This document shows positions 46,655 to 57,242 of a stretch of 64,000 bases of DNA, piece after piece (the first letter of the stretch is position 1; each line of letters starts with the position of its first letter). The notes beneath the pieces were generated by a model, which searched no databases, was not told where the DNA came from, and worked only from the letters and a program-made list of their open reading frames with translations. The DNA comes from Natroniella sulfidigena (GTDB lineage Bacteria > Bacillota > Halanaerobiia > Halobacteroidales > Halobacteroidaceae): positions 62,001-126,000 of the forward strand of contig NZ_JALKBY010000008.1 in NCBI RefSeq assembly GCF_023223645.1. The letters run 5' to 3'. A program made the position numbers and the translations under genes.

Positions 46655-47646
46655 CTATTTTGCCTCCCTAACCTACTTAGTTTTAACAACATTACTTCTA
46701 TTGTCAACTGTAAATTAACATTATACTTCTTAATTACATTATTTGTGTTTTGAATTATTTTTATTATTTCCTCTATCTCCTCTACCTTATAACCTTTCGC
46801 TTCTTTGATTAATTGCTCTTTATAATCAGCATTTACCAAACCTTCAATTTGAGTTAATTTAACTAATAATAGATCTCGATACCATAATAAAAATAGATCT
46901 AAAACCTGATTTATCTGCTCTTTATACTCTAATAATTTTTCTGCAACCTCAAAGACAGTTACCTGATCTAACTCCTTGATAGCTAAAACCAACTTTAAAA
47001 TATCTTCTCGCTCTGCTAACTTTTCCTCATCCTCTATTAGTTGTACAGCATCTTTATAACGACCAGCTGCCAAAGATGTAATCAACTGACTTTTTTCTGG
47101 AGATAATTCATAATCAGAATTCAATTGCTCTTTAATTAATTGATCAGGTAATAATCTAAATCTAATCAACTGGCACCTAGAAAGAATAGTTGGTAATATA
47201 TTTTCCGCATTATTAATGGTCAAGATTATTATAGCATACTGCGGTGGCTCTTCTAATATTTTCAGCAAGCTATTAGCAGCTTCCAAATTTAGTTGCTCAG
47301 CTTGATAAATAATATAGATTTTCCATCTGCTTTCATAAGGCTTATACAATATTTCCCGTTGTAAAGCTCGGATTTGATCTATTTTTATCCACTTACCATC
47401 CGGCTTGATCTCTATAATATCTGGATGGTTTTGATTATCAGCCTTGCGGCATGAGATACATTGCTCACAAGCATCTGCACTCTCTTCTTGACAATTAATT
47501 GCTTTAGCAAATTCAAAAGCAGCTATATCTTTACCAACCCCTTGTTCTCCTAAAAAAAGATAAGCATGGCTTAATCTATCACCTTTTAACTGCTTCTTTA
47601 AAATTGTAATAGCTAAATCCTGTCCTATTACCTTATCAAAAGACAT
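46633..47646 (-). CDS. holB: DNA polymerase III delta' subunit
   Basis: The 337 residues form an AAA+ clamp-loader subunit: FLGEQGVGKDIAA (about 31-43, Walker A-like with D in place of T/S), a Cys4 zinc module (CQEESADACEQCISCRK), ENILPTILSRCQLIRF (SRC motif). Delta' is normally a non-hydrolysing member of the clamp loader with tau/gamma (dnaX, present at 55.5 kb). It overlaps ricT by 22 bases. Confidence 0.94.
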   Translation of the reverse strand: MSFDKVIGQDLAITILKKQLKGDRLSHAYLFLGEQGVGKDIAAFEFAKAINCQEESADACEQCISCRKADNQNHPDIIEIKPDGKWIKIDQIRALQREILYKPYESRWKIYIIYQAEQLNLEAANSLLKILEEPPQYAIIILTINNAENILPTILSRCQLIRFRLLPDQLIKEQLNSDYELSPEKSQLITSLAAGRYKDAVQLIEDEEKLAEREDILKLVLAIKELDQVTVFEVAEKLLEYKEQINQVLDLFLLWYRDLLLVKLTQIEGLVNADYKEQLIKEAKGYKVEEIEEIIKIIQNTNNVIKKYNVNLQLTIEVMLLKLSRLGRQNRWQKQLE

Positions 47647-47661
47647 CTATATTACTCCCCT

Positions 47662-48105
47662 TTATCTATACAAATCGACCAGTAAGCCTCTCATCTCATC
47701 TAATTTATCTAAAATCTCTAATTGGGCTGATTGGTCATCAACAATCATCTCAGTCAATTCTTCTAAGGATTGGTCAACCTTATTAACCAGGTTATAAACC
47801 TTTCCTTGTATTGGACTATAATCTTCCTTAACCTGATACATTTTATCTACTACTTCCTCAACAAAACTACTGACCATCTTTTTATACTTTACAAACTCTT
47901 TGAATGTTCTATGCTTTGCTAACTTCTCTCCTTGCTGATCAATTAAATCTAATAATTGATCAAGCCTAGCTTTAGTCTCTTCTCCATGAACCTGCTTCAG
48001 CTCTTCTAAAAAAGTTTTCTTTACAGTTGTAGACTTTATCTTTTGATTGCCTTGCGTTGACAAAACCGTATTCAAGTCATGCTTTAGTTTGTTCTGAATC
48101 TTCAT
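47662..48105 (-). CDS. yaaR: YaaR (DUF327) protein
   Basis: The 147 residues are helical: FLEELKQVHGEETKARLDQLLDLIDQQGEKLAK, then FVKYKKMVSSFVEEVVDKMYQV and VYNLVNKVDQSLEELTEMI. The family is found in spore formers, always between tmk and holB. Function is unknown. It lies one base after tmk and 15 before holB. Confidence 0.9.
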   Translation of the reverse strand: MKIQNKLKHDLNTVLSTQGNQKIKSTTVKKTFLEELKQVHGEETKARLDQLLDLIDQQGEKLAKHRTFKEFVKYKKMVSSFVEEVVDKMYQVKEDYSPIQGKVYNLVNKVDQSLEELTEMIVDDQSAQLEILDKLDEMRGLLVDLYR

Positions 48106-48106
48106 T

Positions 48107-48739
48107 TTATATCACCATCTTGTTAAGCAAAGATTTAATTTGATTAAATACTTCAACTACAGAACAACTAGCATTAATCAGCTCAATCCTTGCTTCAGAA
48201 TCAGCTAAGGTTAGATATCCTTCTCTAACCAAATTATGAAAAGAAATTCTTTCCGCTTCCATTTTATCCCCTTTTAGATTAGCTTCTTCAGTTACCTTTT
48301 TGGCCCGTTCTAAAGAATGCAGAGGATCAATATCTAATAGCAAAGTCAAATTAGGCTCCAAACCATCTGTAGCTATCCAATTTAACCTCTTAATCAGTTC
48401 AACATCAAAGCCACGACCATAACCTTGATAAGCTACAGTAGCATCTATATAACGATCACTAATTACAATCTTTCCTTCTTCCAAAGCTGGTTTAATTACT
48501 TCAGCTATATGCTGAGCCCGCTCAGCACAGTATAATAATAATTCAGCCTTAGAGACTAATTGATCATAATCAGGATTTAATAAAAGCTCTCTAATCTCTT
48601 TTCCAATCTCTGTATCACCAGGTTCATATGTTGTAATAACTTGATAACCTAATCCTGTTAAATATTCTTCAATTAAATTCATTTGGGTTGATTTTCCAGA
48701 ACCTTCTACACCCTCTAAAGTTATAAAATATCCCTTCAT
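48107..48739 (-). CDS. tmk: Thymidylate kinase
   Basis: Thymidylate kinase phosphorylates dTMP to dTDP. The 210 residues have the P-loop TLEGVEGSGKSTQ (residues 7-19), DRYIDATVAYQGYGRG (dTMP site), and a LID region with ERAKK. Standard length. The ATG follows GGAGGAAAAAAG. It heads the yaaR-holB-ricT block in the Bacillus order. Confidence 0.96.
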   Translation of the reverse strand: MKGYFITLEGVEGSGKSTQMNLIEEYLTGLGYQVITTYEPGDTEIGKEIRELLLNPDYDQLVSKAELLLYCAERAQHIAEVIKPALEEGKIVISDRYIDATVAYQGYGRGFDVELIKRLNWIATDGLEPNLTLLLDIDPLHSLERAKKVTEEANLKGDKMEAERISFHNLVREGYLTLADSEARIELINASCSVVEVFNQIKSLLNKMVI

Positions 48740-48835
48740 CTTTTTTCCTCCAACTAATTCAGGCTATTCTTATTATTCTTGACAAAAGAATAAATTCCTC
48801 TATCTAGATATTTTTAAATCTTTATCTTAAACTTT

Positions 48836-48951
48836 ATTGATATAAAGCTTAAGTTTAAGGCTGAGGTTAAGTTTAAGTCAACCACTAGAAACATAAGGGC
48901 TTAGCTCTTACTTAGACTTAGACTCAAACTTAAACTGAATTGTAATTAATA
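48836..48951. repeat. Long imperfect inverted repeat, AAGTTTAAG family (copy C)
   Basis: Runs from TTGATATAAAGCTTAAG to AAACTGAATTGTAATTA, with TTAAGGCTGAGGTTAAG on the left, CTTAGACTTAGACTCAAAC on the right and AACATAAGGGCTTAG between. It lies between guaB and tmk, the border of a syntenic block. Confidence 0.7.
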
Positions 48952-48960
48952 AATAAAACA

Positions 48961-48977
48961 GCCCTCTGCTTGAGGGC
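48961..48977 (-). terminator. Terminator of guaB
   Basis: GCCCTC / GAGGGC stem with a five-base loop; the minus strand continues TGTTTTATTTATT. Confidence 0.85.
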
Positions 48978-48988
48978 CGTTTTATTTA

Positions 48989-50479
<1,491 letters not shown>

Positions 50480-50510
50480 TCAGAAATAATATTAAGCTAT
50501 TAGATATTTA

Positions 50511-50643
50511 AAAACCTAAGCATAGTTTGACACAAACTACACTTAGGCTCATAAGTAATAAAATACCACTATGATTCGTAGTCAAGTAGTTTACGGCTAC
50601 TTGGTAGAAACTTTCGAGCCCTATTCTCGAAGATATACGAATT
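50511..50643 (-). promoter_or_regulatory. Guanine-type purine riboswitch of guaB with terminator
   Basis: On the minus strand the aptamer (50573-50643) contains TTCGTATA, GGGCTCGAAAGTTTCTACC, GCCGTAAACT and TTGACTACGAA: the conserved purine aptamer with the J3-1 base C (GACTACG), which selects guanine. Downstream, CCTAAGTGTAGTTTG / CAAACTATGCTTAGG then TTTTT (50511-50547) is the expression-platform terminator. Confidence 0.93.
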
Positions 50644-50683
50644 AATCTATAATTACATAAATAAATTCGTTTAATTTTTTATA

Positions 50684-50712
50684 AGTGTATCAGACTTAAT
50701 TATAACTGTCAA
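50684..50712 (-). promoter_or_regulatory. Sigma-A promoter upstream of the guanine riboswitch
   Basis: TTGACA, 17 bases, TACACT on the minus strand; the start would be about 34 bases before the aptamer. Confidence 0.72.
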
Positions 50713-50778
50713 GTATTGACTCAACTTTTCAAATAACAAAGTTAAAGCTAAATAGAAACTTATAATAAAACAATAAAA

Positions 50779-50798
50779 GGTAGCCTCGAAAGGCTACC
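50779..50798 (-). terminator. Terminator of the por operon
   Basis: GGTAGCCT-TTCG-AGGCTACC on the minus strand, followed by TTTTATTGTTTTATT. Confidence 0.9.
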
Positions 50799-50815
50799 CT
50801 TTTATTATTAATTTA

Positions 50816-51736
50816 TTATTCCTCACCGCAACGGTGTAAGATTGTTTCCCATCTTTCATCTACATGTTCTTGAATCTCTTCAATTAAACCTTCATTCTCA
50901 GGTTTGAACAGATGCTTAAACCTTCCTTGTGGCTCTAACCAATCTGTAATCGGCTTCTTAGCTTTAGGATTATAGTTTAATTTCCATTCTCCATTCTCAA
51001 CCTCAAATAATGGCCAGAAACAAGTATCCGCAGCAATTTTAGTCAACTCAATTCCCTCTTCAGCTTTACTTCTCCAACCACGAGGACATGGAGCTAAAAC
51101 ATTAAGGAATGCTGGTCCCTCAGTTTCAAAAGCTTTCTTAGCTTTCTTCATTAAATCCTGCGGTTTAAAAGGAGAAGCCTGAGCAACATATGGAATATTG
51201 TGTGCAGCCATAATATCTGTTAGCTCTTTTCTATACTGCTGCTTACCAGGAATTACTTCCCCAGCAGGTGAAGTCGTTGTATTTGCTCCTTTTGGTGTAG
51301 CACTAGAACGCTGAATTCCAGTATTCATGTAAGCTCCATTATCATAACATAGATAAACCATATCATGACCACGTTCCATAGCTCCAGATAATGATTGGAA
51401 TCCAATATCATAACTACCACCATCACCACCAATGGCAATAAAATCAAAGTCCTCATCCATCTTGCCTTGATTTCGTAAAGAACGATAAGCAGATTCTACC
51501 CCACTGATAGTTGCTGCAACGTTCTCAAATGCGTTATGAATGAAAGAATCTTCCCATGCAGTATAAGGATAAATAGTAGTAGAAACTTCTAAACAACCTG
51601 TTGAGCATCCTACAACAGCTGGATTATCGCTTGCTCTCATCACTAAGCGAACTACCGTTCCAGCTCCACAACCTGAACATAATCTATGCCCACCAGTTAA
51701 TCTCTCTTCTTTCTTAGCAGCTTCTTTTAATTTCAT
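50816..51736 (-). CDS. porB: Pyruvate (2-oxoacid):ferredoxin oxidoreductase subunit beta
   Basis: The 306 residues make up the thiamine-diphosphate-binding subunit: HRLCSGCGAGTVVRLV, GCSTGCLEVSTTIYPYTAW (cluster Cys), IGGDGGSYDIGFQSLSGAMERG (GDG...ThDP-binding) and YDNGAYMNTGIQRSSATPKGA. The four-subunit enzyme oxidises pyruvate to acetyl-CoA and CO2 and reduces ferredoxin, the key step of anaerobic fermentation. It is last in a porC-D-A-B operon (12 bases after porA). Confidence 0.94.
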   Translation of the reverse strand: MKLKEAAKKEERLTGGHRLCSGCGAGTVVRLVMRASDNPAVVGCSTGCLEVSTTIYPYTAWEDSFIHNAFENVAATISGVESAYRSLRNQGKMDEDFDFIAIGGDGGSYDIGFQSLSGAMERGHDMVYLCYDNGAYMNTGIQRSSATPKGANTTTSPAGEVIPGKQQYRKELTDIMAAHNIPYVAQASPFKPQDLMKKAKKAFETEGPAFLNVLAPCPRGWRSKAEEGIELTKIAADTCFWPLFEVENGEWKLNYNPKAKKPITDWLEPQGRFKHLFKPENEGLIEEIQEHVDERWETILHRCGEE

Positions 51737-51748
51737 TACTCACACCTC

Positions 51749-52930
51749 CTATTCTCTTACACCAAGATAATTAATTTTTTGTTCTACATTACCAGTTTCA
51801 GCAATTTGTTGTAAGTCTTCAAAGACACTTTCTATCTCTTCAACTTTAATATCTCTTCCACCTAGACCATATACGTAATTAACTACTTCTAAGTCAGCAT
51901 CACTATCATATAAAGCTGCTCTAGTATCAATATAGACTGGTCCACCAGTAGTAGAGAATGTATCAGCTCGATCTAAAATTGCAACAGCATCAAGATCTTT
52001 TAATGCATTAGCAATCTCTTCAGCAGGGAATGGTCTATATAACCTGATCTTTAATAACCCAGCTTTAACTCCTTGCTCTCTTAAGTTATCCACTGCAGCT
52101 TTAGCTGTACCAGTAGTAGAACCTAGCGCAACTACCGCTACTTCTGCATCGTCTAACTTATACTCTTCAAATAGGCCATACTCACGACCAGAAATCTCTT
52201 CATATTCCTTAGCTACTTCTAAAACAACATCTTTTACATTTGAAGCAGCTACAGCTTGTTGCATTTTATGTTCGAAGTAGAAATCTTGTAGATCTAAAGG
52301 TCCTACAGCAATTGGATCTTCAGAGTTTAATAAGTAATTATCTGCTTGATAGTCACCTACAAATTCTTCTACATCCTCATCAGCTAATATCTCTAAATTT
52401 TCTACTGCATGACTGATGATAAATCCATCTAAGTTAACTATACTAGGCAATCTTACATCTTCATGCTCAGAAATACGAACTGCTTGAATAGCATTATCAT
52501 AAGCTTCCTGACCATTTTCTGCAAAAAACTGAATCCACCCAGAATCACGAGCACCCATAGCATCACTATGGTCACAGTGAATATTAATCGGTCCACTTAA
52601 AGCACGATTTACTACTGGCATTACAATTGGTAATCTAGTACCAGAAGCAATATATAAAACCTCCCACATCAAAGCCAAACCATTAGCAGCTGTTGCTGTC
52701 ATAGCTCGAGAGCCTGCAGCAGAAGCTCCAACAGTAGCACTCATTGCACTATGTTCACTTTCAACAGTAACATATTCAGTATCCACTTTACCATCAGCTA
52801 CAAATTGAGAAAAAAGCTGTACCATTGCAGTCTGTGGAGTAATTGGATATGCCGCAACAACATCAGGATTGATCTGTCGCATTGCTTGGGCCATAACTTC
52901 ATTACCAGTTAAGGCTACTTGATTAGACAT
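51749..52930 (-). CDS. porA: Pyruvate (2-oxoacid):ferredoxin oxidoreductase subunit alpha
   Basis: The 393 residues show the alpha subunit pattern: LTGNEVMAQAMRQINPDVVAAYPITPQTAMV (pyrimidine-binding), TVESEHSAMSATVGASAAGSRAMTATAANGLALMWEVL, VNRALSGPINIHCDHSDAMGARDSGWIQFF. The substrate is most likely pyruvate, judged by the standard PorA pattern. Operon order C-D-A-B, 20 bases after porD. Confidence 0.94.
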   Translation of the reverse strand: MSNQVALTGNEVMAQAMRQINPDVVAAYPITPQTAMVQLFSQFVADGKVDTEYVTVESEHSAMSATVGASAAGSRAMTATAANGLALMWEVLYIASGTRLPIVMPVVNRALSGPINIHCDHSDAMGARDSGWIQFFAENGQEAYDNAIQAVRISEHEDVRLPSIVNLDGFIISHAVENLEILADEDVEEFVGDYQADNYLLNSEDPIAVGPLDLQDFYFEHKMQQAVAASNVKDVVLEVAKEYEEISGREYGLFEEYKLDDAEVAVVALGSTTGTAKAAVDNLREQGVKAGLLKIRLYRPFPAEEIANALKDLDAVAILDRADTFSTTGGPVYIDTRAALYDSDADLEVVNYVYGLGGRDIKVEEIESVFEDLQQIAETGNVEQKINYLGVRE

Positions 52931-52950
52931 TTTAATTTCCCCCTTTCAAA

Positions 52951-53235
52951 TTACTCTTTCTCCATTTCGATAGCATTTACTGGACATTCATGAGCACAAA
53001 TTCCACAACCTTTACAGTGATCGTAATCAATTTCTGCTTTCACATCACCATCTTCTGATAAGACAGAAGAGTCAGGACAAAAAGCCCAACATCTATGACA
53101 ATTAATACATGTTTCTTTATCTAAAATTGGTTTTTTAGTTCTCCAGCCACCTGTCTTATAGTTTTTAGCATTACCAGCTTCAAGAATTAATCCACCTTTA
53201 GGAATATCCTTGTATCCATCACCTGGTTTAACCAT
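52951..53235 (-). CDS. porD: Pyruvate:ferredoxin oxidoreductase subunit delta (2[4Fe-4S])
   Basis: The 94 residues hold two ferredoxin-type cluster motifs: [16 protein letters not shown] and [16 protein letters not shown]. It relays electrons from the ThDP site to ferredoxin. Its ATG overlaps the porC stop by one base. Confidence 0.95.
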   Translation of the reverse strand: MVKPGDGYKDIPKGGLILEAGNAKNYKTGGWRTKKPILDKETCINCHRCWAFCPDSSVLSEDGDVKAEIDYDHCKGCGICAHECPVNAIEMEKE

Positions 53236-53807
53236 TACTTTTTCACCTCCTGATAAGCCCTTTCAATTGAAGCTAAGTTACCTTCAATAACTTCAGGCTT
53301 ATGAGCAAACTTCTTTTCAAACTCTTTTTTAACCTGTTCTAAAAACCCTTCATAAGGAACTATTCCTGTTGCCTTGACTAAAGCACCTAACATTGGTGTA
53401 TTAGGAAATGGAGCACCAATCTCTTCAGTAGAGATCCCATAAGCATCAACTGTCCATACTTCTCCATCAAATCCTAATTTCTCTTTTAAGGCTGTTGGAT
53501 CTTCTGTAGTATTAACAATAATCTTCCCCTCTGCAGGAACACCTTGCGTTACATCTACTACATCTAGCAACGTCGGATCCAAGACTGCTACAGTACCAGG
53601 TTCAGTTACTTGACAATGAACAGTAATCTTATCTTCACTGATCCTATTATAGGCTAATACTGGAGCACCCATCCTTTCAGGACCATATTCAGGAAATGCT
53701 TGAATATTCCTTCCTGTTTTAGCAGCAACCTTACCCAATAGAATAGATGCTGTCTTTCCACCTTGTCCACCTCTACCATGCCAACGAATTTCTGTTAAGC
53801 TTGCCAT
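53235..53807 (-). CDS. porC: Pyruvate:ferredoxin oxidoreductase subunit gamma
   Basis: The 190 residues start [27 protein letters not shown], the gamma signature, with [20 protein letters not shown] following. First gene of the por operon with a good ribosome site (AAAGGAGGAATATAG). The 217-base spacer upstream is AT-rich with a ATTAGATAATTATATTATTACC/GGATTATCTAAT inverted sequence near 53870-53915, possibly an operator. Confidence 0.94.
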   Translation of the reverse strand: MASLTEIRWHGRGGQGGKTASILLGKVAAKTGRNIQAFPEYGPERMGAPVLAYNRISEDKITVHCQVTEPGTVAVLDPTLLDVVDVTQGVPAEGKIIVNTTEDPTALKEKLGFDGEVWTVDAYGISTEEIGAPFPNTPMLGALVKATGIVPYEGFLEQVKKEFEKKFAHKPEVIEGNLASIERAYQEVKK

Positions 53808-54024
53808 CTATATTCCTCCTTTCATATTAAAAAATCAATAAATTAGATAATCCAATTCCTTTTACTCTAAATAAAATATTAGATAATTATATTATTACCT
53901 TGGATTATCTAATTGTTTCTCTTCTTTAGATAATATTCTGTAAGATTAATTTTAACTCCTTCTTAAACAGGTTAAGTTTAAATTTTCAGATTATTTGTAA
54001 TACCTTGTGATAAATTTTAATTTT

Positions 54025-54249
54025 TTATTGTTTTTTCTTCTTTTTTAGTAAGTACGTATATTTTTTTTGAGCTGCTTCTAATAAATAAATAGCATGATCG
54101 ATCAGATCAGGGTCTGAAACAGAGTTAAAATATCTTCTTGCTCTATTAAGTTCCTTTTGAGTCTCTTCTAAATCTTGGCTTAATTTATCCTTCGAATCAG
54201 AATGCTTATCTGAACAACCAATATTTAGCAACTCTGCTAACTTGTTAAT
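54025..54249 (-). CDS. yaaL: YaaL-like DUF2508 protein, apparent AUU start
   Basis: The protein has about 74 residues. The DUF2508 core is VSDPDLIDHAIYLLEAAQKK near residues 45-64, with a basic tail (YLLKKKKKQ). In B. subtilis yaaL follows recR, as here. Function is unknown; the family is linked to sporulating Firmicutes. No ATG or GTG is available. A TTG at 54231 is 24 bases from the GGGGGG ribosome site, while ATT at 54247-54249 is six bases from it and would add NKLAEL. A separate sigma-A promoter lies 260 bases upstream. Confidence 0.7.
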   Translation of the reverse strand: MNKLAELLNIGCSDKHSDSKDKLSQDLEETQKELNRARRYFNSVSDPDLIDHAIYLLEAAQKKYTYLLKKKKKQ

Positions 54250-54510
54250 TGCTAGCCCCCCTTTTAGATTAGTTCTATACTAGGATAACCAAGTTAATAA
54301 AAAAAATTCATCACTAGTACAGATCAATCGTGATTATGAGGGCCTTAATAATAAAAATACCTGCGAAAATCATCAGCAAGATTTTCACAAGATATTTTAG
54401 GAACTTCTAAATTAAATTTTAGTGCTATCACCAAATCTAATTGATATAACTTTTTATTGTTATACCTTACAGAATATGACCTTAGTGAAAAAAATATTTT
54501 GACTTAGAAA
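54250..54510 (-). other. Long 5' leader of the DUF2508 gene
   Basis: This untranslated stretch between the sigma-A promoter and the start holds two small hairpins (TATAAC..GTTATA near 54465; GTGAAAATC..GATTTTCGC near 54370-54395, followed by GGTATTTTTATTATT) and a possible 19-codon frame. I recognise no riboswitch. Confidence 0.45.
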
Positions 54511-54512
54511 TT

Positions 54513-54541
54513 ATTATACCAATTATTTTATGAGGTGTCAA
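54513..54541 (-). promoter_or_regulatory. Sigma-A promoter of the DUF2508 gene
   Basis: TTGACA, 17 bases, TATAAT on the minus strand, a perfect consensus, lying between the recR terminator and the DUF2508 leader. Confidence 0.85.
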
Positions 54542-54569
54542 GAAAATTCTGAATTTTGATAATAAAAAT

Positions 54570-54591
54570 ATAGTCACCGCACAGTGACTAT
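54570..54591 (-). terminator. Terminator of recR
   Basis: ATAGTCAC / GTGACTAT stem at the recR stop, followed on the minus strand by ATTTTTATT. Confidence 0.82.
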
Positions 54592-55187
54592 ATTTCCTGC
54601 CTACCTTCTAAAGCTTTGGACAATGTAACCTCATCAGCATACTCCAAATCTCCACCAACTGGTAATCCATGAGCTATTCTAGTTACTTTAATCTCTAACG
54701 GCTTCAATAACTTAGAAATATACATCGCTGTCGCTTGCCCTTCTACATTAGGGTCAGTAGCTATTATAACTTCTTCTACAACTCCCTCTTCGATCCTAGT
54801 CAATAAATCACTAATCTTGATATCATCAGGACCTAAACCATCTATTGGTGAAATAGCACCATGCAATACATGATAAACACCATTATATTCACCAGTCTTC
54901 TCCATAGCAATAATATCTTTTACATTTTCAACTACACAAATCATAGCTTTATCTCTTTTAGTATCTCCACAGATATAGCAGGGATCATTTTGAGTCAAGT
55001 TATGACAACTTGAACAATAGGTTAATTTGCCCTTAATCTCTAAAATTGACTCTCCTAATTGATTAACTTCATTCTTTTTCATATCTAATATGTAAAAAGC
55101 TAATCTTTGTGCAGTCTTAGGGCCAACACCAGGCAATTTACTCAATTGTCCAATTAGCTCCGCTAAAGGCTTTGGATAATATTTCAT
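54588..55187 (-). CDS. recR: Recombination protein RecR
   Basis: RecR works with RecF and RecO to load RecA at gaps. The 199 residues have [17 protein letters not shown] (helix-hairpin-helix), a Cys4 zinc finger [16 protein letters not shown], and a Toprim domain ([17 protein letters not shown]). Standard length. It follows ebfC by 12 bases in the conserved dnaX-ebfC-recR order. Confidence 0.97.
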   Translation of the reverse strand: MKYYPKPLAELIGQLSKLPGVGPKTAQRLAFYILDMKKNEVNQLGESILEIKGKLTYCSSCHNLTQNDPCYICGDTKRDKAMICVVENVKDIIAMEKTGEYNGVYHVLHGAISPIDGLGPDDIKISDLLTRIEEGVVEEVIIATDPNVEGQATAMYISKLLKPLEIKVTRIAHGLPVGGDLEYADEVTLSKALEGRQEI

Positions 55188-55199
55188 AAATTAAACTCC

Positions 55200-55508
55200 T
55201 TAGAATAATCCAGGGATATTCATACCACCAGTTAATTTATTCATTTCTTTAGAAGCTAACTCTTGAGCTTCTCTAGTTGCCTCATTAGCAGCAGCTAAAA
55301 TTAAATCTTCTAACATTTCTGTGTCATCTGGATCTACTACATCAGGATCAATACTGATATCAACAATCTCTTGTTTACCATTAGCAACTACAGTTACAAC
55401 TCCTCCTCCAGCAGAAGCTTCAATTGTTTTATCAGCTAATTCATCCTGCATCTTAGTCATCTGCCCTTGCATCTTCTGAACTTGTTTCATCATTTTATTC
55501 ATATCCAT
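55200..55508 (-). CDS. ebfC: Nucleoid-associated protein, YbaB/EbfC family
   Basis: The 102 residues (starting at ATG 55508, nine bases after AAGGAG) read [22 protein letters not shown], then [25 protein letters not shown]. This DNA-binding protein forms dimers with a tweezers-like fold. Function in Firmicutes is poorly defined; always between dnaX and recR. Confidence 0.95.
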   Translation of the reverse strand: MDMNKMMKQVQKMQGQMTKMQDELADKTIEASAGGGVVTVVANGKQEIVDISIDPDVVDPDDTEMLEDLILAAANEATREAQELASKEMNKLTGGMNIPGLF

Positions 55509-55543
55509 AAATATCAACTCCTTAAAAATATTTAATCAAGTTA

Positions 55544-57196
55544 TTAATCTACAGATTCAACCTGAACAACATCTCCATTAAAAATCTCAACTGCTTGTTG
55601 CACCAGTTGATGCTGAAGCACTTTTTCTTTATTATTTTTTTTAGTACCGTTAGGTTTATTTCTAGAAAAGATGCAGTTCACCTGCAAATCTACTCCAAAA
55701 ATTTTCTTGATAACTTTAGTTAAAACCTCTTTTTCCTGTTCTACAGAATCCTTGTGGAATTCATGCTCAAAAGCAATTGTTAGTTTATTATTTTCTAATT
55801 TACTAGGCGTTGCATCACGTAATAATGCTTGCAACCTCATTCTTTTTTTATTCTTTAGATAATCTAAGATATCTTCCCAATTATCTTTAAACTCACTTAA
55901 TGTCAATGAAGTGGTAGTTGATTTTTTCTCTTCTTCTGGGTTGGATTTATTATCATTATTAGGTTGCTTATTAGTAGCTGAGGTTTCTGTTAAATTAGAT
56001 ACTTGAGGCTGATCTGTTTTTTTAGATGTTACTTCACGTTTTGATTTGTTATCTATCTGTTCTTCTAATCGTGAAATTCTATCTAAAATTCCAATCAATG
56101 ACTTATTTTCTTCAAACTTGATTAATTTAATAACTCCCATTTCTAATATAATCCGTGGTTGAGTCGTCTGTTTTAAATCAGCTTCTATTTCATTTGCAAT
56201 CTCAATTAACTGTAATAACTGAGATGCTTCTATTTCATTAGCTTGTTCTATTAATACTTCTCGTTGCTCAGTAGTTATATCTAACAGTCGTTCATTCTCT
56301 TTACACTCTTTAACTAACAATAAATTACGAAAATGGTAAACCAAATCACTGATAAACCTCTTTATATCTTTACCTTGATTTACTATTTGATTGACTAAAT
56401 CAAGTGCCTTTTCTATTTCTCCAGCAAAAATTATTTCAGTCAGCTTAAATAATACTTGATTACTTACTAATCCTAGCACTGCTTCTAGATCACTCGCAGT
56501 AATCTTATTTCCACTATAAGAAATCGATTGATCTAAAATACTAATTGCATCCCTCATACCCCCATCAGCATTACGAGCAATTAAGGATATAGCTTCATTA
56601 TCAGCTTTAATTCCTTCTTGCTTGCAGATATAATCTAATCTATCTTTTATATCAGCAATTGAAAGCCTAGTAAAATCAAATCTTTGACACCTTGATAAAA
56701 TAGTTGGTAATAGCTTATGTGGCTCTGTTGTAGCCAAGATAAAGATTACATAATCAGGCGGTTCTTCTAGAGTCTTCAATAAAGCATTAAAAGCCTCTGT
56801 TGTTAACATATGTACTTCATCAATAATATATACTTTATAATTACCTTTTAAAGGGGCTGATCTTATCTTTTCCCTTATTTCTCTAATCTTATCAATCCCC
56901 CGGTTAGAGGCAGCATCAATTTCTATCATATCAACTGGGTTATTCCCCTTTATATTCAAGCATGGTTCGCACTGATTACAAGGGGTAACTGTTGGCCCAT
57001 CATGGCAATTTAAGGCTTTTGTCAATATTTTAGCTGTACTAGTCTTTCCTGTTCCTCTTGGCCCGCAAAAAAGATAAGCATGAGCTATTCTATCTAATTG
57101 GATAGCATTTTTTAAGGTTTTTACGACAGTTTGTTGACCAGCAATATCAGCAAAATTATCAGGACGCCATTTACGATAAAGTGATACGTAGGTCAT
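55544..57196 (-). CDS. dnaX: DNA polymerase III subunits gamma/tau
   Basis: The 550 residues start TYVSLYRKWRPDNFADIAGQ. Walker A is FCGPRGTGKTSTAKIL, a zinc module CNQCEPCLNIKG is present, and EAFNALLKTLEEPP and PTILSRCQRFDF (sensor 1/SRC) follow. A low-complexity linker (about 395-450, rich in S, T, N, K) leads to a C-terminal tau domain. I start at ATG 57196 (after GGAGG); an upstream in-frame codon at 57262 would overlap the SRP RNA gene. The conserved tadA-SRP RNA-dnaX order is present. Confidence 0.96.
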   Translation of the reverse strand: MTYVSLYRKWRPDNFADIAGQQTVVKTLKNAIQLDRIAHAYLFCGPRGTGKTSTAKILTKALNCHDGPTVTPCNQCEPCLNIKGNNPVDMIEIDAASNRGIDKIREIREKIRSAPLKGNYKVYIIDEVHMLTTEAFNALLKTLEEPPDYVIFILATTEPHKLLPTILSRCQRFDFTRLSIADIKDRLDYICKQEGIKADNEAISLIARNADGGMRDAISILDQSISYSGNKITASDLEAVLGLVSNQVLFKLTEIIFAGEIEKALDLVNQIVNQGKDIKRFISDLVYHFRNLLLVKECKENERLLDITTEQREVLIEQANEIEASQLLQLIEIANEIEADLKQTTQPRIILEMGVIKLIKFEENKSLIGILDRISRLEEQIDNKSKREVTSKKTDQPQVSNLTETSATNKQPNNDNKSNPEEEKKSTTTSLTLSEFKDNWEDILDYLKNKKRMRLQALLRDATPSKLENNKLTIAFEHEFHKDSVEQEKEVLTKVIKKIFGVDLQVNCIFSRNKPNGTKKNNKEKVLQHQLVQQAVEIFNGDVVQVESVD

Positions 57197-57242
57197 CTTA
57201 TAATAACCTCCACTAAAATATTCTAAGTATAATAATATAAAT

